From Calycina herbarum (lineage: Eukaryota; Ascomycota; Leotiomycetes; Helotiales; Pezizellaceae), in the NCBI GenBank assembly GCA_001414485.1, contig LLEY01000130.1, positions 1 through 64,000 on the forward strand: a stretch of DNA of 64,000 bases, given 5' to 3'. This document shows, piece after piece, positions 47,645-59,262 of this stretch. The notes under the pieces were generated by a model. It had not been told where the DNA came from. It worked only from the letters and a program-made list of their open reading frames with translations, and did no database searches. Numbering within the stretch: position 1 is the stretch's first letter; the number at the start of each line of letters is the position of its first letter. Both the position numbers and the translations under genes were made by a program.

Positions 47645-48203
47645 TCAAACCTTAGCCCGCCCAGTCCACTTCGTCCTAGTATTCCTATTCTTCCACCAAT
47701 ACCCCGCCATCCCCACCGCACTGATCAACCATAAAAGCGCATTCACAAGATCCACCCAAACGGCATTCTTCATTCGCGTAATACCTGCGTTCCCCTCGGC
47801 GTTTTCGTGGATATACATGCTACCGAATAATCCAAAGAGTGCGATCCAGAGGATGAAGAGGACGGAGTCCCAGACGAAGAGGAGGGGGATTTTGTGGGTG
47901 AAGGGGATCATGTAGAGGAGTGCTGTTGGGGCTGAGAGGGAGCCTGTTACTACTGCGTAGACCTGGAGATATTGTTAGTAGGGGTAGAGAGGGGAAAAGG
48001 GAATTGAGGAGAGAGATGGGGATTGGGAAAGAAGGGAAAGGGCATACCCATTTTCCATCTGAATATTTTCCTAGCTTATTCGCTTTATGCAAGTCCACGC
48101 CGTAGAGACCGACTACTGTCAGGGCCAGGACTAGCTGGAAGAAACGGTAGATGGTGTGCAGAATGTAGGTGATACTGAATTCGAGGTTCGGTCGGAAACC
48201 CAT
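47645..48203 (-). CDS. MARVEL-domain four-helix membrane protein (157 aa)
   Basis: Two exons, 48203-48048 and 47962-47645, GT-AG, in phase. Four membrane helices are visible: FFQLVLALTVVGLYGVDL, YAVVTGSLSAPTALLYMIPF, LLFVWDSVLFILWIALFGLF and LVNALLWLISAVGMAGYWW. The pattern, the charged motif RMKNAVWVDLVN before helix 4 and the C-terminal TKWTGRAKV are typical of fungal MARVEL proteins, which sit in plasma or vesicle membranes and take part in membrane domain organisation. A much longer upstream frame (to 48491) adds residues unlike the family, so the ATG at 48203 is preferred. The gene is intact. Confidence 0.9.
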
Positions 48204-48867
48204 GGTTGCGATTTCTTCTTGCGCTTCTGTGTTGTGTATTGAGTATGTGAGGTGTGTTGTAGAGTATGATGTAGATCTACTCGAGTTTGCGATCGCAGTT
48301 CGTGGTTGGTTTATTTCGTATGTGAGGTGTCGTAATTTTTTGTACGCGGAAGTATTTTGTTGGAGCTGGAGCTGAAGAAGATATCCTCTCAGCGATCCTT
48401 TGTTGATTCGAGGGCGCCAGTGGACAATAGCTGCGAGTACAATGGGTGATTGGGTCAAAGGCCTTTGGAGATTATTCACGACGCGACACAAAACAAGACG
48501 ATGGTGGAGAAGGAGGGGATTGTCTTCCTTGTTCTATCTACCTTACCCTTATTATAACCCCTGGTCCTTTATCATCGTCATACCCACCACACCACCTTCC
48601 TTCCGCTTCAAATTAATTTTTCGTCTGGTCAGTCGAAGCTTGATATTTTTATTGGACATGGGATGAATTTGGCTTGCCAAGGTCGCGCAGAGGAGTCGCA
48701 TTGGTTGGAAAGTTTGACGGGAGGGAGAATCAGGATTGGAGGGGAGATTTGGGGGATGCATGATGACGTAGGGACAGGGGTCGGAGATGCTTCCCTTTTT
48801 TCTTAGTTTCCAAGCGACAACACCATTGCCAAGCTTCGAGATCCCCACTGAACAAGCGTGAAGGATC

Positions 48868-48995
48868 TACGGAGGTGCCAGACGTAAGTTTCGGTACACC
48901 GCCCTTTGGAAGAATGAGAGTGCTACATAAATTTTGGTGAAGCGAACATTCTGCCAAAAAGCGGTGTACCGAAACTTACGTCTGGCACCTCCGTA
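48868..48995. mobile_element. 128-bp mini inverted-repeat element with perfect 33-bp arms
   Basis: Bounded by TA on each side (48868-48869 and 48994-48995). The left arm CGGAGGTGCCAGACGTAAGT, continuing TTTCGGTACACCGC, is exactly matched by the inverted right arm. The loop of about 58 bp has no reading frame. Perfect identity of the arms means it is young. TA duplication fits Tc1/mariner-type mobilisation; no transposase with these ends is in the window. Confidence 0.85.
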
Positions 48996-49998
48996 CATGA
49001 GATGTCTGGCCGAGGGGATTGAGAGGGTTTTACCGCTTCTTTTTCACGATGTGGTCTCGCGTGTATAAGGCCAAGACCTTTTGATCGATCAATTCGTTCC
49101 CACCATGTCTTGAAAGACTTTTACTCGACAAGCCACAATTCAGGGCTCCCAAAACGCGATTGTTTTTGGGTTTTCCGCAAAATATGGATAAAGAAACAAA
49201 GGGCTTTCAGGAACTCGATAGAACCTGGAATATCGCGCTTATCAATAATGGAAGTCCCCTCTGATATGAAGTATGAAACATGAAATAAATAGTACCATCT
49301 TTCTGACTCCTGTGTATCACGGAAATTGAAGAAACGCTTCTATTGATGTTTTGAGATTGGGATTCCACCTCGATAATAAATGGGGTGCTCCGAAGATTGC
49401 AAAAGTAGCGATTCCGCTGGAAACAATCACCGATTGAATATTATTATTATTATTATTCTAGAGGGCTTGAACAATCAAATCAGGTAAGCATAGCTACTTG
49501 GGATAACTCAAAAGAATAAATTCTAGCTATAATAAGTCTTCTTGTAAATCTTACGATCTATATCAAGTATTCTAATCTTCTTGTCTGTCTTTTTTGAATA
49601 TTTCAGCCCATCGGCATTGTCTTTTACTTTTGCGCCGGTGCTACTTGAACCAAGGCAACCGGGAAGCGAATTTTGGAAGGTAGCTAGCGGTATGAAAATC
49701 TTCGGTGCCAAAACACTAGTAAGTTCTCAGCCTAGCATCTAGATTTCCAATTGCTAGCTGGGGTTCTAGAATCATCAGATATTAAGCAGCCTATTCAAAA
49801 ATTTCACTTTCAGCTGTTTGCAAAGATTCAGCTCAGTTGCTATACCATTCGCTCCTGTTTTGATATTTCTCTGAGGTTAGGAATGAGTCAGTCTGGAATA
49901 AGCAGTATCAATTCCGAGATTCGGAATCTTAAGCGAATAAGATTTACAAGTGATAGGTCCGAGTCTCGCATATGGATTTTTCCCCTCCTTTTTATTAC

Positions 49999-50460
49999 AG
50001 CTATTTGTAGGTGACCTACGGATAGCTACACCTCAAGGACTTGTCGATGACGTACCACCATTTGCTAAACTTCTTTCTCCTATTCTGAAATCATAGTTAT
50101 CTCCAGTTTATCTGCAAATGTCTTCAAAAGAAGAAAGCGCATTCAATGCTATTCCTGGGTTGCCCGGAAATAGCTGCACCTTGACCTCGACTATTGGTGG
50201 GTGACCTACTATTAGCCGGACTTGGGTTAAATACTCCCTCCTATTCAATAAAAGACAGCGTACCTCTACATTATCTTAATTTTACAACCTAAAAAAGAGC
50301 TTCCAGATGTTAAGCTATTCGTTATTTTTGCTGGAGGGAAGCTATTCCTAGGTTTTCAGCAAAGAGTTTGTCCTCAACTATTAGTAGGTGACCTACCATT
50401 AATGAGTTGGAATTGTTTTGCTTACTTAGCCACGGCTGGGCTACTCGTGAATAGCTCCGT
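49999..50460. repeat. cluster of GTAGGTGACCTAC palindromes
   Basis: CTATTTGTAGGTGACCTACG then GATAGC (50001-50026), CTATTGGTGGGTGACCTACT then ATTAG (50190-50214), and CTATTAGTAGGTGACCTACC then ATTAA (50378-50402) are near-identical 25-bp palindromes. Diverged units (GCTATTCCTGGGTTGCCCGG at 50149, GCTATTCCTAGG at 50341, and one near 50435) lie between. Spacing of the three good units is 189 and 188 bp. Confidence 0.75.
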
Positions 50461-50918
50461 TTGAATATTTCCCGAAATTGTAAAGTTTCAAGGGATCAGT
50501 CTGTACTTAACGCCTTCATTCATTTTTGTAGTACAAATCCGAGCCTTGATTTGAAAAATGTACAGCCATCGTCAATTTTTCTTCCCTCGGCAAAGCTTGC
50601 CTTCTCGGGTACATCAGATACACCATCAACTCCATTGTTCCAAACACTCCATTGAGACAACCATATTCGTACCCCACAAACAATTCACAATCCAGGTTGG
50701 ACTTTCCCGTATTGTCTCTTCGGCAAGGAATGCCCATCTCGGCAACACTTCCCTTCCCAACACAAACCCAACAATTCCAATTCACAACTCCACCAACATA
50801 CCATAACCAATTCATCGTTCCAATCATACATCATATCCATACTCCATGCCCCAGATACACATCCAAATCTACACTCTGTCTCCATGCCCCCTCCCAGACC
50901 CCAAAACCATACACAAAA

Positions 50919-51236
50919 TCATACCAAAACCCTCTCCCTCGTCCATCCATCCGTTCCCACAGACACCTGTAGAACCTTAACTTTCTTCTCCTCCTTTTCC
51001 TTCCCCTTGCTCTTCTTTTTCGCCAATTTCTTCGCATCCTTCGCATCCTTCTCTTCCTTCTGCTTTTCCTTTTCTGCCTTGGCGATGTCTAGACCGTGAG
51101 CTAGATCTGGGCGGAAGAGCTGGAGGAGGAGAGATGGTTTATGTTTGGAGGTCGAGGAAGAAGATTGTGAGGTGGAACCCGAGGATTTGGACGAGATGTG
51201 AGAACCTGGGGATTTGAAAGAGACTTGAGATGCCAT
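50919..51236 (-). CDS. small Ser/Lys-rich hypothetical protein (105 aa)
   Basis: Single exon. The N-terminal third is Ser-rich (SSKSSGSTSQSSSSTSKHKP), then LLLQLFRPDLAHGLDIAKAE, then a highly charged Lys/Glu helix (EKEKQKEEKDAKDAKKLAKK and onward), ending VLQVSVGTDGWTRERVLV. No known domain, signal peptide or membrane segment. The basic helix could be a coiled coil or nuclear signal. Codon use and a clean start favour a real gene over chance, but low complexity lowers confidence. The opposite strand reads as poly-Ser/Phe and is not a gene. Confidence 0.5.
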   Translation of the reverse strand: MASQVSFKSPGSHISSKSSGSTSQSSSSTSKHKPSLLLQLFRPDLAHGLDIAKAEKEKQKEEKDAKDAKKLAKKKSKGKEKEEKKVKVLQVSVGTDGWTRERVLV

Positions 51237-52045
51237 TGCGCGGTGGTGGGCTTGGAAGAGGTAGTTTGAGGGAGCTTTGTTTGGTGGTCGAGGTGAATTT
51301 GAGGTTGGGTTGTTGTACAGGACTTGAGAGAGATAGTGAACAAGGCGAGAGAAATAATGTACAAGATGTGAGGGATGATTCTCGAGCGAGGTGGGTCAGC
51401 TCATGCGACTATCATCATTTGTGGTTTTTTGTTTGTGTGATGGTTGTTGGATTGAGGAGTTTGAACAGTTGAAGCTTAAATTGCAAATGAAAATTCTTAA
51501 CTTGCTCGGATTTTTGTGGCGAAGAGGAAGGCTGTGTTTGATTTTGCCGGTGAATTTTTGTATTTTCTTATGAAAATTGGGTCTTTAAAGCTGAGGAGTG
51601 AGAGAGTGAATCGAGACTCTTATCTTGGTAATTGAGAGTCATTTAAAAGGTTCCGCTTGTGCAACGCGTTTACAAATCAGCTTGCTGAGCATAAATTCGG
51701 ATCATAAATTCTATCTGTCTACCTTCGTCGCGAGTAAAATAGTGTTCTTTCAGCTGAGTAGTCGGTGTGTATTTGACCTCCACTTTCGGACTCTAATAAA
51801 TAGTTAACTTGGCTTATATTACAACTACCCTCCTAGAATCAAAATTGGCATTCACTTCCATCTATCCAGTAGAAATTTCAAACCTCAGCACGTAATTTAG
51901 GAACCTTGAAATACCCAGGTCCCAATGTTTCGAAATAGTCGTCGATATAATGATGTGGTAAATCGCAGCAGAAAAAAACGCAATGTAGTTTCCCCTCATT
52001 CTTGACGCTCTCAAGATTATTTTCTATCTTCTTCTTTTCAAGATA

Positions 52046-52930
52046 TTAGAACAAACCTTCCAAGCGGTTAGCAGAAGCTTTACCAGCAAGGTGAAACGAA
52101 AGGCAACTTATAAGATTAAATCCCGAAGAGGGGCCACATAACAAGCCCCCCCCCCGACAGAGTTCAAGAGAAGTGGGAAACGCATCCTTCGAACTAACTT
52201 CTTGAATCCCGTCCACAAGATCCTTCCATGGAAACTTAAAATCATTAAGGGCTTCCAATGACGAGGTACCCGGCACACAATCCTCCGCCACTGTAGAAAG
52301 TCTATTCATCAGCTTCATTTTCGCAACTATATGAAGTACATCCTTACCCAATTATTAACACATCTGGCTTCTCCTTTTTGAGAAAAGTTCCAGTACCAGT
52401 GAGTGTCCCCGCGGTTCCCATACCCGAACAAAGATGTCCAATCTTGGGAAGCTGTCCTAATATCTGCGGACCGGTGATGCCGAAATGCGTTTTCCAGTTC
52501 TACACTCGCTTATTAGTTTTATATATAGATCCGGAACTTGAATATACGTACAAAATCGTTTTCAAATTGATTCGGATTAAGACACCCGTCACTATTCACA
52601 GCCTCACTGAAAGCCATTTGAATAGTGCCCTTTGGATCTTTGGGATTGGGTGGTAAGTCTCCTCAAAATAGGGTTCTATATCTTTTTATCAGTATCTCAA
52701 GACCAAGTTTGAGAGTTTTAGAATGGGGGTCACGTATATATCTAATCTGAAAAGCGGTAGTAATCGTACTTTAGCCGTACTACTCTTTTCCATAATATAA
52801 GCTCTCGTATCCGTGATCCCGTAGAAGATACGAGCGATGATCGCTAAAGACAAAGCCATGGAACCAGAACTAACTTCGATGATAGTTTTTGTTTCAGGCG
52901 TTACTATTTCTGAGAGAATATTCATTTTTA
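52046..52930 (-). pseudogene. cysteine-synthase-like PLP enzyme, N-terminal part missing
   Basis: Recognisable segments on the minus strand: KMNILSEIVTPETKTIIEVS, SSGSMALSLAIIARIFYGIT DTRAY, then (after an intron) DPKGTIQMAFSEAVNSDGCL NPNQFENDF. Another intron leads to NWKTHFGITGPQILGQLPKI, GHLCSGMGTAGTLTGTGTFL KKEKPDVLIIG, and finally VPGTSSLEALNDFKFPW and EVSSKDAFPTSLELCR to CGPSSGFNL. This is the fungal O-acetylserine-sulfhydrylase-like family: SSGS substrate loop, GMGTAGT phosphate loop. The region holding the PLP lysine lies upstream in relatives and is absent; upstream DNA grades into transposon. The intron after VLIIG does not rejoin in frame, and a run of ten G lies in LCRGGGLLCG. It cannot make an active enzyme. 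Confidence 0.8.
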
Positions 52931-53100
52931 ATAGCGTCTGCTCCGAAATATATATTCTTGAAATCGGTGTTTGACATCTTGTTAGGTTTGACAAGAAGAA
53001 TTGGCCTATTGTGTATTTCGGGGAATGGTAATTCCTATATATCAACTTTTCTAACGGATACTAAAAGCGCAGTTCGTCAGGGTCATAATGTCAGAGTATA

Positions 53101-53366
53101 GTACTAGGGTTGAAAAGGGCCTGGACCTCCACACCAACATCTCAGCTAATGCGCTCCCAAAACAACCCCAACTCTAACGCTTCATAATTTTATTGAGAAA
53201 CATTAAATACGTGACTTTTATACTTTTTTTTTGCGTCCCAGACTCTCAGCAGACCAGAGTACAAACTTAGAAAGCTATCTTAATGTTTATAAACCCGTGA
53301 TACTGAATTACCTTCTCTAATTCTCTACTCGCTTATTAATTTTAGTTTTAATTTACTTAATATATA
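53101..53366. other. boundary between gene remnant and transposon nest
   Basis: About 270 bp of mixed composition, ending in AT-rich sequence with the TA target site. No gene or clear element border seen. Confidence 0.4.
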
Positions 53367-54621
53367 ACGTGGTACACCAGGACCCCGGACACTTTTCCTC
53401 ACCCCACCACCTCCTAACCTTAACATACAAATTCTCAACAATTAGCAATGGAAACCCAATCCCAAGAAGCACGAATCATCTTAGCTATCGAAGCTATTTG
53501 AACAACAAAAAAACTTAGTAGTCGTGCTGCTGCTAAGATATATAAAGTACCTAAATCTACGCTTTCTAATAGAATAAGCGGCTATACAACTCTTAGTGAA
53601 CGTCGACCAGCAAGTCATAAGTTGACTAAACTAGAGGAGGAAGTGATTGTTTAATATATATTTGATCTAGATATAAGAGGATTTGGGCCTCGGTTAGCTA
53701 GTGTAGAAGATATAGCAAATCATATACTAGAGTCGCGTAGAAGATAACGCGTCGGAAAGAACTGGGCTTAACGCTTTATACAACGACGTCTAGAGTTAAA
53801 GACGTGTTTTAATCGTGTTTATAACTTTTAAAGAGCCTTGTACGAAGATCCCGAGCTTATTAGAGCATGGTTCCGGCTAGTAGAGAATATACGAGCGAAA
53901 TATAGTATTTAAGACTACGACTTTTAGAACTTTAACGAGACCGGCTTTATAATAGGTATAATTAGCTCTGCTATAGTTGTTACACGTGCGGATCGACGTA
54001 GTAGAGGCAAAGCTGTTCAACCTAGTAATCGAGAATAGGCTATAGCAATTATATATATTAATAGAGAGGGTTCGAGTATACCGCTATTTTTAGTAGTTAA
54101 AGTAAAAAACTACCTTACTAGTTAGTATACTAAGAGCGGCCTACTATATAATTAGGTTATAAAGCCGATAAGTAATAGATAGACTAATAATAAGACAGGT
54201 CTCGAATAGCTAGAACACTTTAATAAATATACTCGTAGTCGCGTATATAGGCTATATCGAATATTAGTACTAGATAGACACGAAAGCTACGAATCAGCTG
54301 TATTTTAAGAGTATTATAAAGCTAATAATATAATTCTTCTCTATCTACCTCCTTATTTATCTTATTTAACCTAGCTACTCGATATTAGATGTTTTAGTAC
54401 TCTTAAACGTATATATAGACGTTAAATTAAGACCTTTATCAAAGCTTATATAAATTATATTACTAAGGTCGAATTCTTTATAGCCTTTTATATAGCTTAT
54501 AATCAGTTAATTATAACCTAAAACGCTAAAGCCAGGTTCCGTAGAGCTGGTCTAGTACCTCTAGATCCTTAGGCTATAATCTCTAAGCTAGATGTTAAGT
54601 TATAGACTCTAACACCCCTAA
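53367..54621 (+). mobile_element. pogo/Fot1-like transposon, RIP-damaged and interrupted
   Basis: Begins at a TA site with ACGTGGTACACCAGGACCCC. The transposase frame opens at 53448 with METQSQEARIILAIEAI, then after a stop AAAKIYKVPKSTLSNRI and RRPASHKLTKLEEEVIV (psq-type helix-turn-helix and CENP-B-like binding region). The DDE part reads NFNETGFIIGIISS, with the first catalytic Asp changed to Asn, then LVLDRHESY (second Asp kept) and LLYLPPYLSYLT. Many TAG/TAA stops occur. The first 130 bp keep many CA dinucleotides, the rest hardly any. The element is cut at 54621 by an LTR retrotransposon; its other end is not in the window. Confidence 0.85.
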
Positions 54622-54804
54622 TGTGACAGTCCCAGTCACATACGACTGGATCACGTGCCGAGGTTCTACCGAAGTCTCGCTTAGTGTACATAAATAGAGA
54701 CAGAGCGTACTAACTCTCCTCTTCTCTCTTTAGTTTAGTTTTCTTCGAATACAGGTACTATTCTATAAGCATCTCCTTTAGTATATTTATAGAGGGCCGT
54801 TACA
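54622..54804 (+). repeat. 5' LTR of the first gypsy element
   Basis: Starts TGTGACAGTCCCAGTCACAT and ends GGGCCGTTACA, the TG...CA form of an LTR, 183 bp. It directly follows the interrupted pogo element. Composition is much less TA-rich than the internal region. The partner LTR lies beyond the second insertion and is not visible. Confidence 0.65.
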
Positions 54805-57800
54805 CTAAAACTAAACTCACACTCTCGCCTAGGAAGGCATACGAATATCCTAAAACTGACGAACGAAAACATATACATTCACCTTATAGCAAATCCCTTC
54901 GTACGCGGTAATAAGTTACGACGCTCCTCCCTTAGCTAGCTCGATAAGCAATCGGACGAAGAGCCTCTACCTTTACCTTTACCTTTGCCACCTACTATCA
55001 ACACCAGCTCTCGAAAGACTAAGACCTCTTCCCGAGCTATAGTACCACCACCTTCACCTACTAGCAAGGCTACTGCTAGCTCTTCTACAGCAGCAAAGTC
55101 TGAGTCACCTCCTCCTCTTATAGTCGACGATGTCTTACGACAAATCCTTCAGACGATAACTACTCTTATAGATAAGGTCTACTACCTTAAAGTTAATACT
55201 GGATCCACCTCTTAAGTAGTAGAAATGCACGTACGCTGTGAATACACCTTTGCAGAGCTTAAAGCTGAAAAGGTTACCTAATCCACTCCTGCTGCCTAGT
55301 CTTCTAAGAAGACTAGTAAAGTAGAGAATCTACGTACGTTTACGATAGAAGACGACCAGATTATATACAACACCTAGAAGACTAAAATTATAGCAAAGCT
55401 ATATATTAATACCGACTACTTCGAATCTAAGAAGGCAAAGATGAATCTAGTATATCACGCTACTACTAGCTAAGCACGTGATTATATTCACCTAAAATAT
55501 AAGTTTAATATTAACAACCGATTTACCACTTATAATAAGATGCTAGCTTACCTCCGCAATATTATAGTTAGTCCGTACGTTCGTAACAAGGCTTATAAGA
55601 AGTACTAAGAGCTACGAATAGCTCGAGAGACGTTCTACGAGTTTCGAGTAAAGTTCTAGAAGCTAGTAGACAAGTCTAGGGCTCTAAAGTAAGATAGAAT
55701 TAACAACCTTTTTAATAAGTTAACTATTAACCTCTGACAAGCCCTTACAGTTGTTAGACTTTAAGCTAAGAGAGATATAGACCTCTTTTATACTCTTGCT
55801 AGTAGCGTTGACAACGACCTACGAGACATTGTAGAAGAAAAGGCTAGAAAGCGTATAAGCAAGTATCTACCTACTGCAGCTATAAATACGGCTATAGCTA
55901 CACGTTCTCTAGAAATTCCTGCTTATATAGCTAGCATTCACCTCTCTACTGATATATGTTATAACTGTGGAGAAGTCGGCTATTATATCAAGTCCTGTCT
56001 ATAGCTAAGAGTCTATAAGAAGGTAGACTTAAGCGAGCTAGAGAAAGAAGAAGAAGCTAGATCTAAGTCGGGAAACGAATGTATCTAAAGGAAGACTCTA
56101 CCTTAGGTAAATATAGGATTAATCTCTCTAAGATTAATCTATAGTTATTAGTTAGTAGAAAAGCGTTTACTTTACCTAGTATAATAATAATTAATAGATA
56201 TAGTATATAAACCACTACTTTTAGTAACCTAGGAGTAAATATATTCTCTTTTATAAACGCCTAATTCGGCTACGACTTAGCAAAGTTCTATAACCTTAAA
56301 ATAAAAAGACTTCCGATACCTATAAAGATTCGCAGATATAATAGAGAGATTAGCGGAGAAGTTACTTACTACCTCCTCTCTAATTACGTATTAGATAGCT
56401 GTAAATTCTTTAACATACTCTTTATTCTACTAGACCTAGGATTATACGACGTTATCCTTAGCTGAAAATTCTTTGAATACTTTTATATTAATATCGACGT
56501 AACTTATTAAAAGTTACTTTAGCTAGAGGAACTTAAGCCTTACTTCTCTACTCGGCAGCCTACCTCTCTCTTACGCAAAGCTATTTATCCTAAAGACTCT
56601 ACGCTCTTTCACTAGAATTAGGTAGACGCTTATAACCTTGTAATAGAAATAGACGAATTATAGAGATAGAATAGCCGATCTATTCTAGAACTCTATATAA
56701 TAGAATATCTAGAATACGTATCTATAATCCGCGAAAGCAACTACTAGTCTTCTATATAAGTATAATACCGGATTATAAAACGAGAACTCGAGGGATTACC
56801 TAAGAAAGTACTTACCTTAGTCTATCGACGAAAGCCCTTTCTAAAGCAAGAACCTTCTATAATAATTAATATCTCTACTATATCCGCGGTAGGAATATAC
56901 TACTATTTACTTTAGGAAGATAGTAAGATGTTTACTACTAGCTTATACGAGATTAACAGTATCATAGCTAGATAAGAAGAGGATTATATAGTAATACTAG
57001 AGGTTTTAGAGAAGTATGTAGATTTTATAGACGTATTCTCAAAGGAAGCTTTAGATACTCTACTACCTTACTAATATTACAACTATAAAATACAGCTAGA
57101 AGGAACAGATACTCTTAGATATTCCCTACTATATAAGATGTCGACTAAAGAGCTACTTACTATAAAGGAATACATCTTAGACAACCTTTATAAGGGATTT
57201 ATAGAGCATAGCTAGTCCTCTTTTACTACTCTAGTACTATTTATTAAGAAGGTAGACAGAAGATTACGCTTTTATATCGACTTCTAGAAACTTAATAACC
57301 TTACTCGAAAAGACTGCTATCTACTTCCTCTTATTAATAAAACGCTAGCCTGTATTAGCTAAGCTTATATCTTTACGAAACTCGATATCTATTAAGCTTT
57401 CTATCGTATACGAATAGATCCTAATTCTAAAGAACTAACTACTTTCTATACATATTATAGAACGTATAAGTATAAGATTCTACCTTTTAGACTTATAAAT
57501 AGACTATCTACGTACTAGCGGTATATAAACGACGTACTTTTCAACTATTTAGACGATTTCTACTCTACTTACTTAGACGACATTCTTATCTATTCTTCGA
57601 ATATATTAGAGTACGAGGAACACGTATAAAAAGTCCTCTAGCAACTACGAGATACTAGCTTATAAGTAGATATTAAGAAATACGAATTTAACGTTGAGAA
57701 GATAAAATACCTTAGCTTTATTATTAGGACTGATAGTATTAAAGTAGATCTAGAATTAGTAAGCACCAGATATAGTAAAAGGCGTCCAGAGCTTTCTAGG

Positions 57801-59262
57801 CTTTTATAACTTCTATCGGAGGTTTATATAGAATTATAGAATTATTACAAAACCACTTACACGTCTTATAAAAGACAACGTACTCTTTAACTTCGACAAA
57901 AGCTGCTAAGACGCTTTTAAGGAGCTGAAAGAATACCTTACAACGGCACTAGTTCTTCGCTACTACTCTCTAAAGCTTCCTACGATAATCGAGATAGACG
58001 CCTTAGACGAGATAATCGCTAGGATACTATAATAACAGTAAGCAGACGGCGAATAGTACTTAGTAGCTTACTTTAGTAAGGTTATGTCCTTAGCTAAGTA
58101 TAATTATAAGATTTATAATAAAGAGATACTCGTAATCGTACGCTCGCTTATAAAATAGAGACCGGAATTACAAAGCACGTATAAGAAAGTTTATATTTAT
58201 ACTAACTATAAAGCACTCGAGTACTTTATAACGATAAAGCAGCTTACTACACGTTAAGCTAGATAGGCTAAAGCTTTAGCCGAATACTACTTTATAGTAA
58301 TATACTATTCTAGAAAAGAGAATAGAAAGGCGGACGCTTTAATACGAAAAACAGACGAGTTACGAACTTAAAAGGAGCTAAAAGAATAATACCGGACCCG
58401 TACGCTCTTAATAAAAGAATAAGTCGATATAGAAACACTTAAAGACCTCGGGGTTGAAATAAGCTCTATTATACTAGCTCCAGTCGACGACGACTACTTC
58501 TAGGAGTCTCTTACACTCTCTAAACGAATCTATAAAGTAAATAAGGATACTAAGACACTTCAAGCTTTACAATTACAGGCTAAGAACGACGAAGACTCTC
58601 CGTACGTCTTAGAGAAAGACCTACTGCTTTATCAAGGCTGCTTAATAGTACTAGATATCGATACTTTATAAACAGACCTAATCCGTAAAGTATACGACCA
58701 AGTACTACTAGCCTACCCTAGACAAGACAAGACCTACTAGATCCTTCGCTCGAGATATATCTAGCGAAATATAAAGTCTAATATTATATAATATATACGT
58801 AACTATTATAAATATCGAAGAGCGGATATACTAAGAGACAAGACCTCTGGTTATCTACACCCACTTCTAGTTCTATTACGTATATAGCAACACGTGGTAA
58901 TAGACTTTAAATCCTTCCTAGCTAATAAGTACGGCTTTAACAACGTATTTATAGTTATTAACCGATTATCTAAACAATCTATCTCTATCCCGTACTAAAA
59001 GGAAGTGACGGCTAAGCAGATAGCTAGGCTATACTTATAGTATATATTATAATATTATAGAATCCTAGAGAGTATTATCTCTAACAGAGGCCCTTAGTTT
59101 ATCTCTGCCTTCTAGTAAGAATTTACACGAATCCTTAGCGTCCGGCTTCGACTTTCGACTGTAAATCACGCCTAGACAGACAGATAAACCGAAATTATAA
59201 ACTAGTACCTGGATTAGCGCTTACGGCTATACGTAAATTACTACTAGAATAATTAGTTAGAG
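54622..59262 (+). mobile_element. Ty3/gypsy retrotransposon, RIP-inactivated, interrupted in integrase
   Basis: Order after the LTR: gag start (54985-55215, MPPTINTSSRKTKTSSRAIV and onward, the only open stretch), a zinc knuckle CYNCGEVGYYIKSC (55958-55999) whose His is Tyr, reverse transcriptase with RLRFYIDF and YLDDILIYS (about 57570-57596), RNase H region, and integrase (about 58700-59262). The integrase has VIDFKSF, ISNRGPQFIS (catalytic Asp changed to Asn) and TDR-stop-TEI. The order RT-RNase H-integrase defines Ty3/gypsy. Dozens of stops replace Trp and Gln codons. The element is broken off at 59262 by a second one. Confidence 0.9.

Larger units (their letters stand above)
48204..50918. 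other. gap with a hairpin mini-element and palindromes
   Basis: No gene recognised. Contains the perfect inverted-repeat element at 48868-48995, an ATT trinucleotide run at 49438-49456 and the palindrome cluster at 49999-50460. The frames at 50461-50972 are low-complexity overlaps on both strands. Confidence 0.5.

Noticed and set aside
52378..52656. Plus-strand 92-codon frame
   Set aside because: It is the shadow of the minus-strand cysteine-synthase-like exons, which match a known family.
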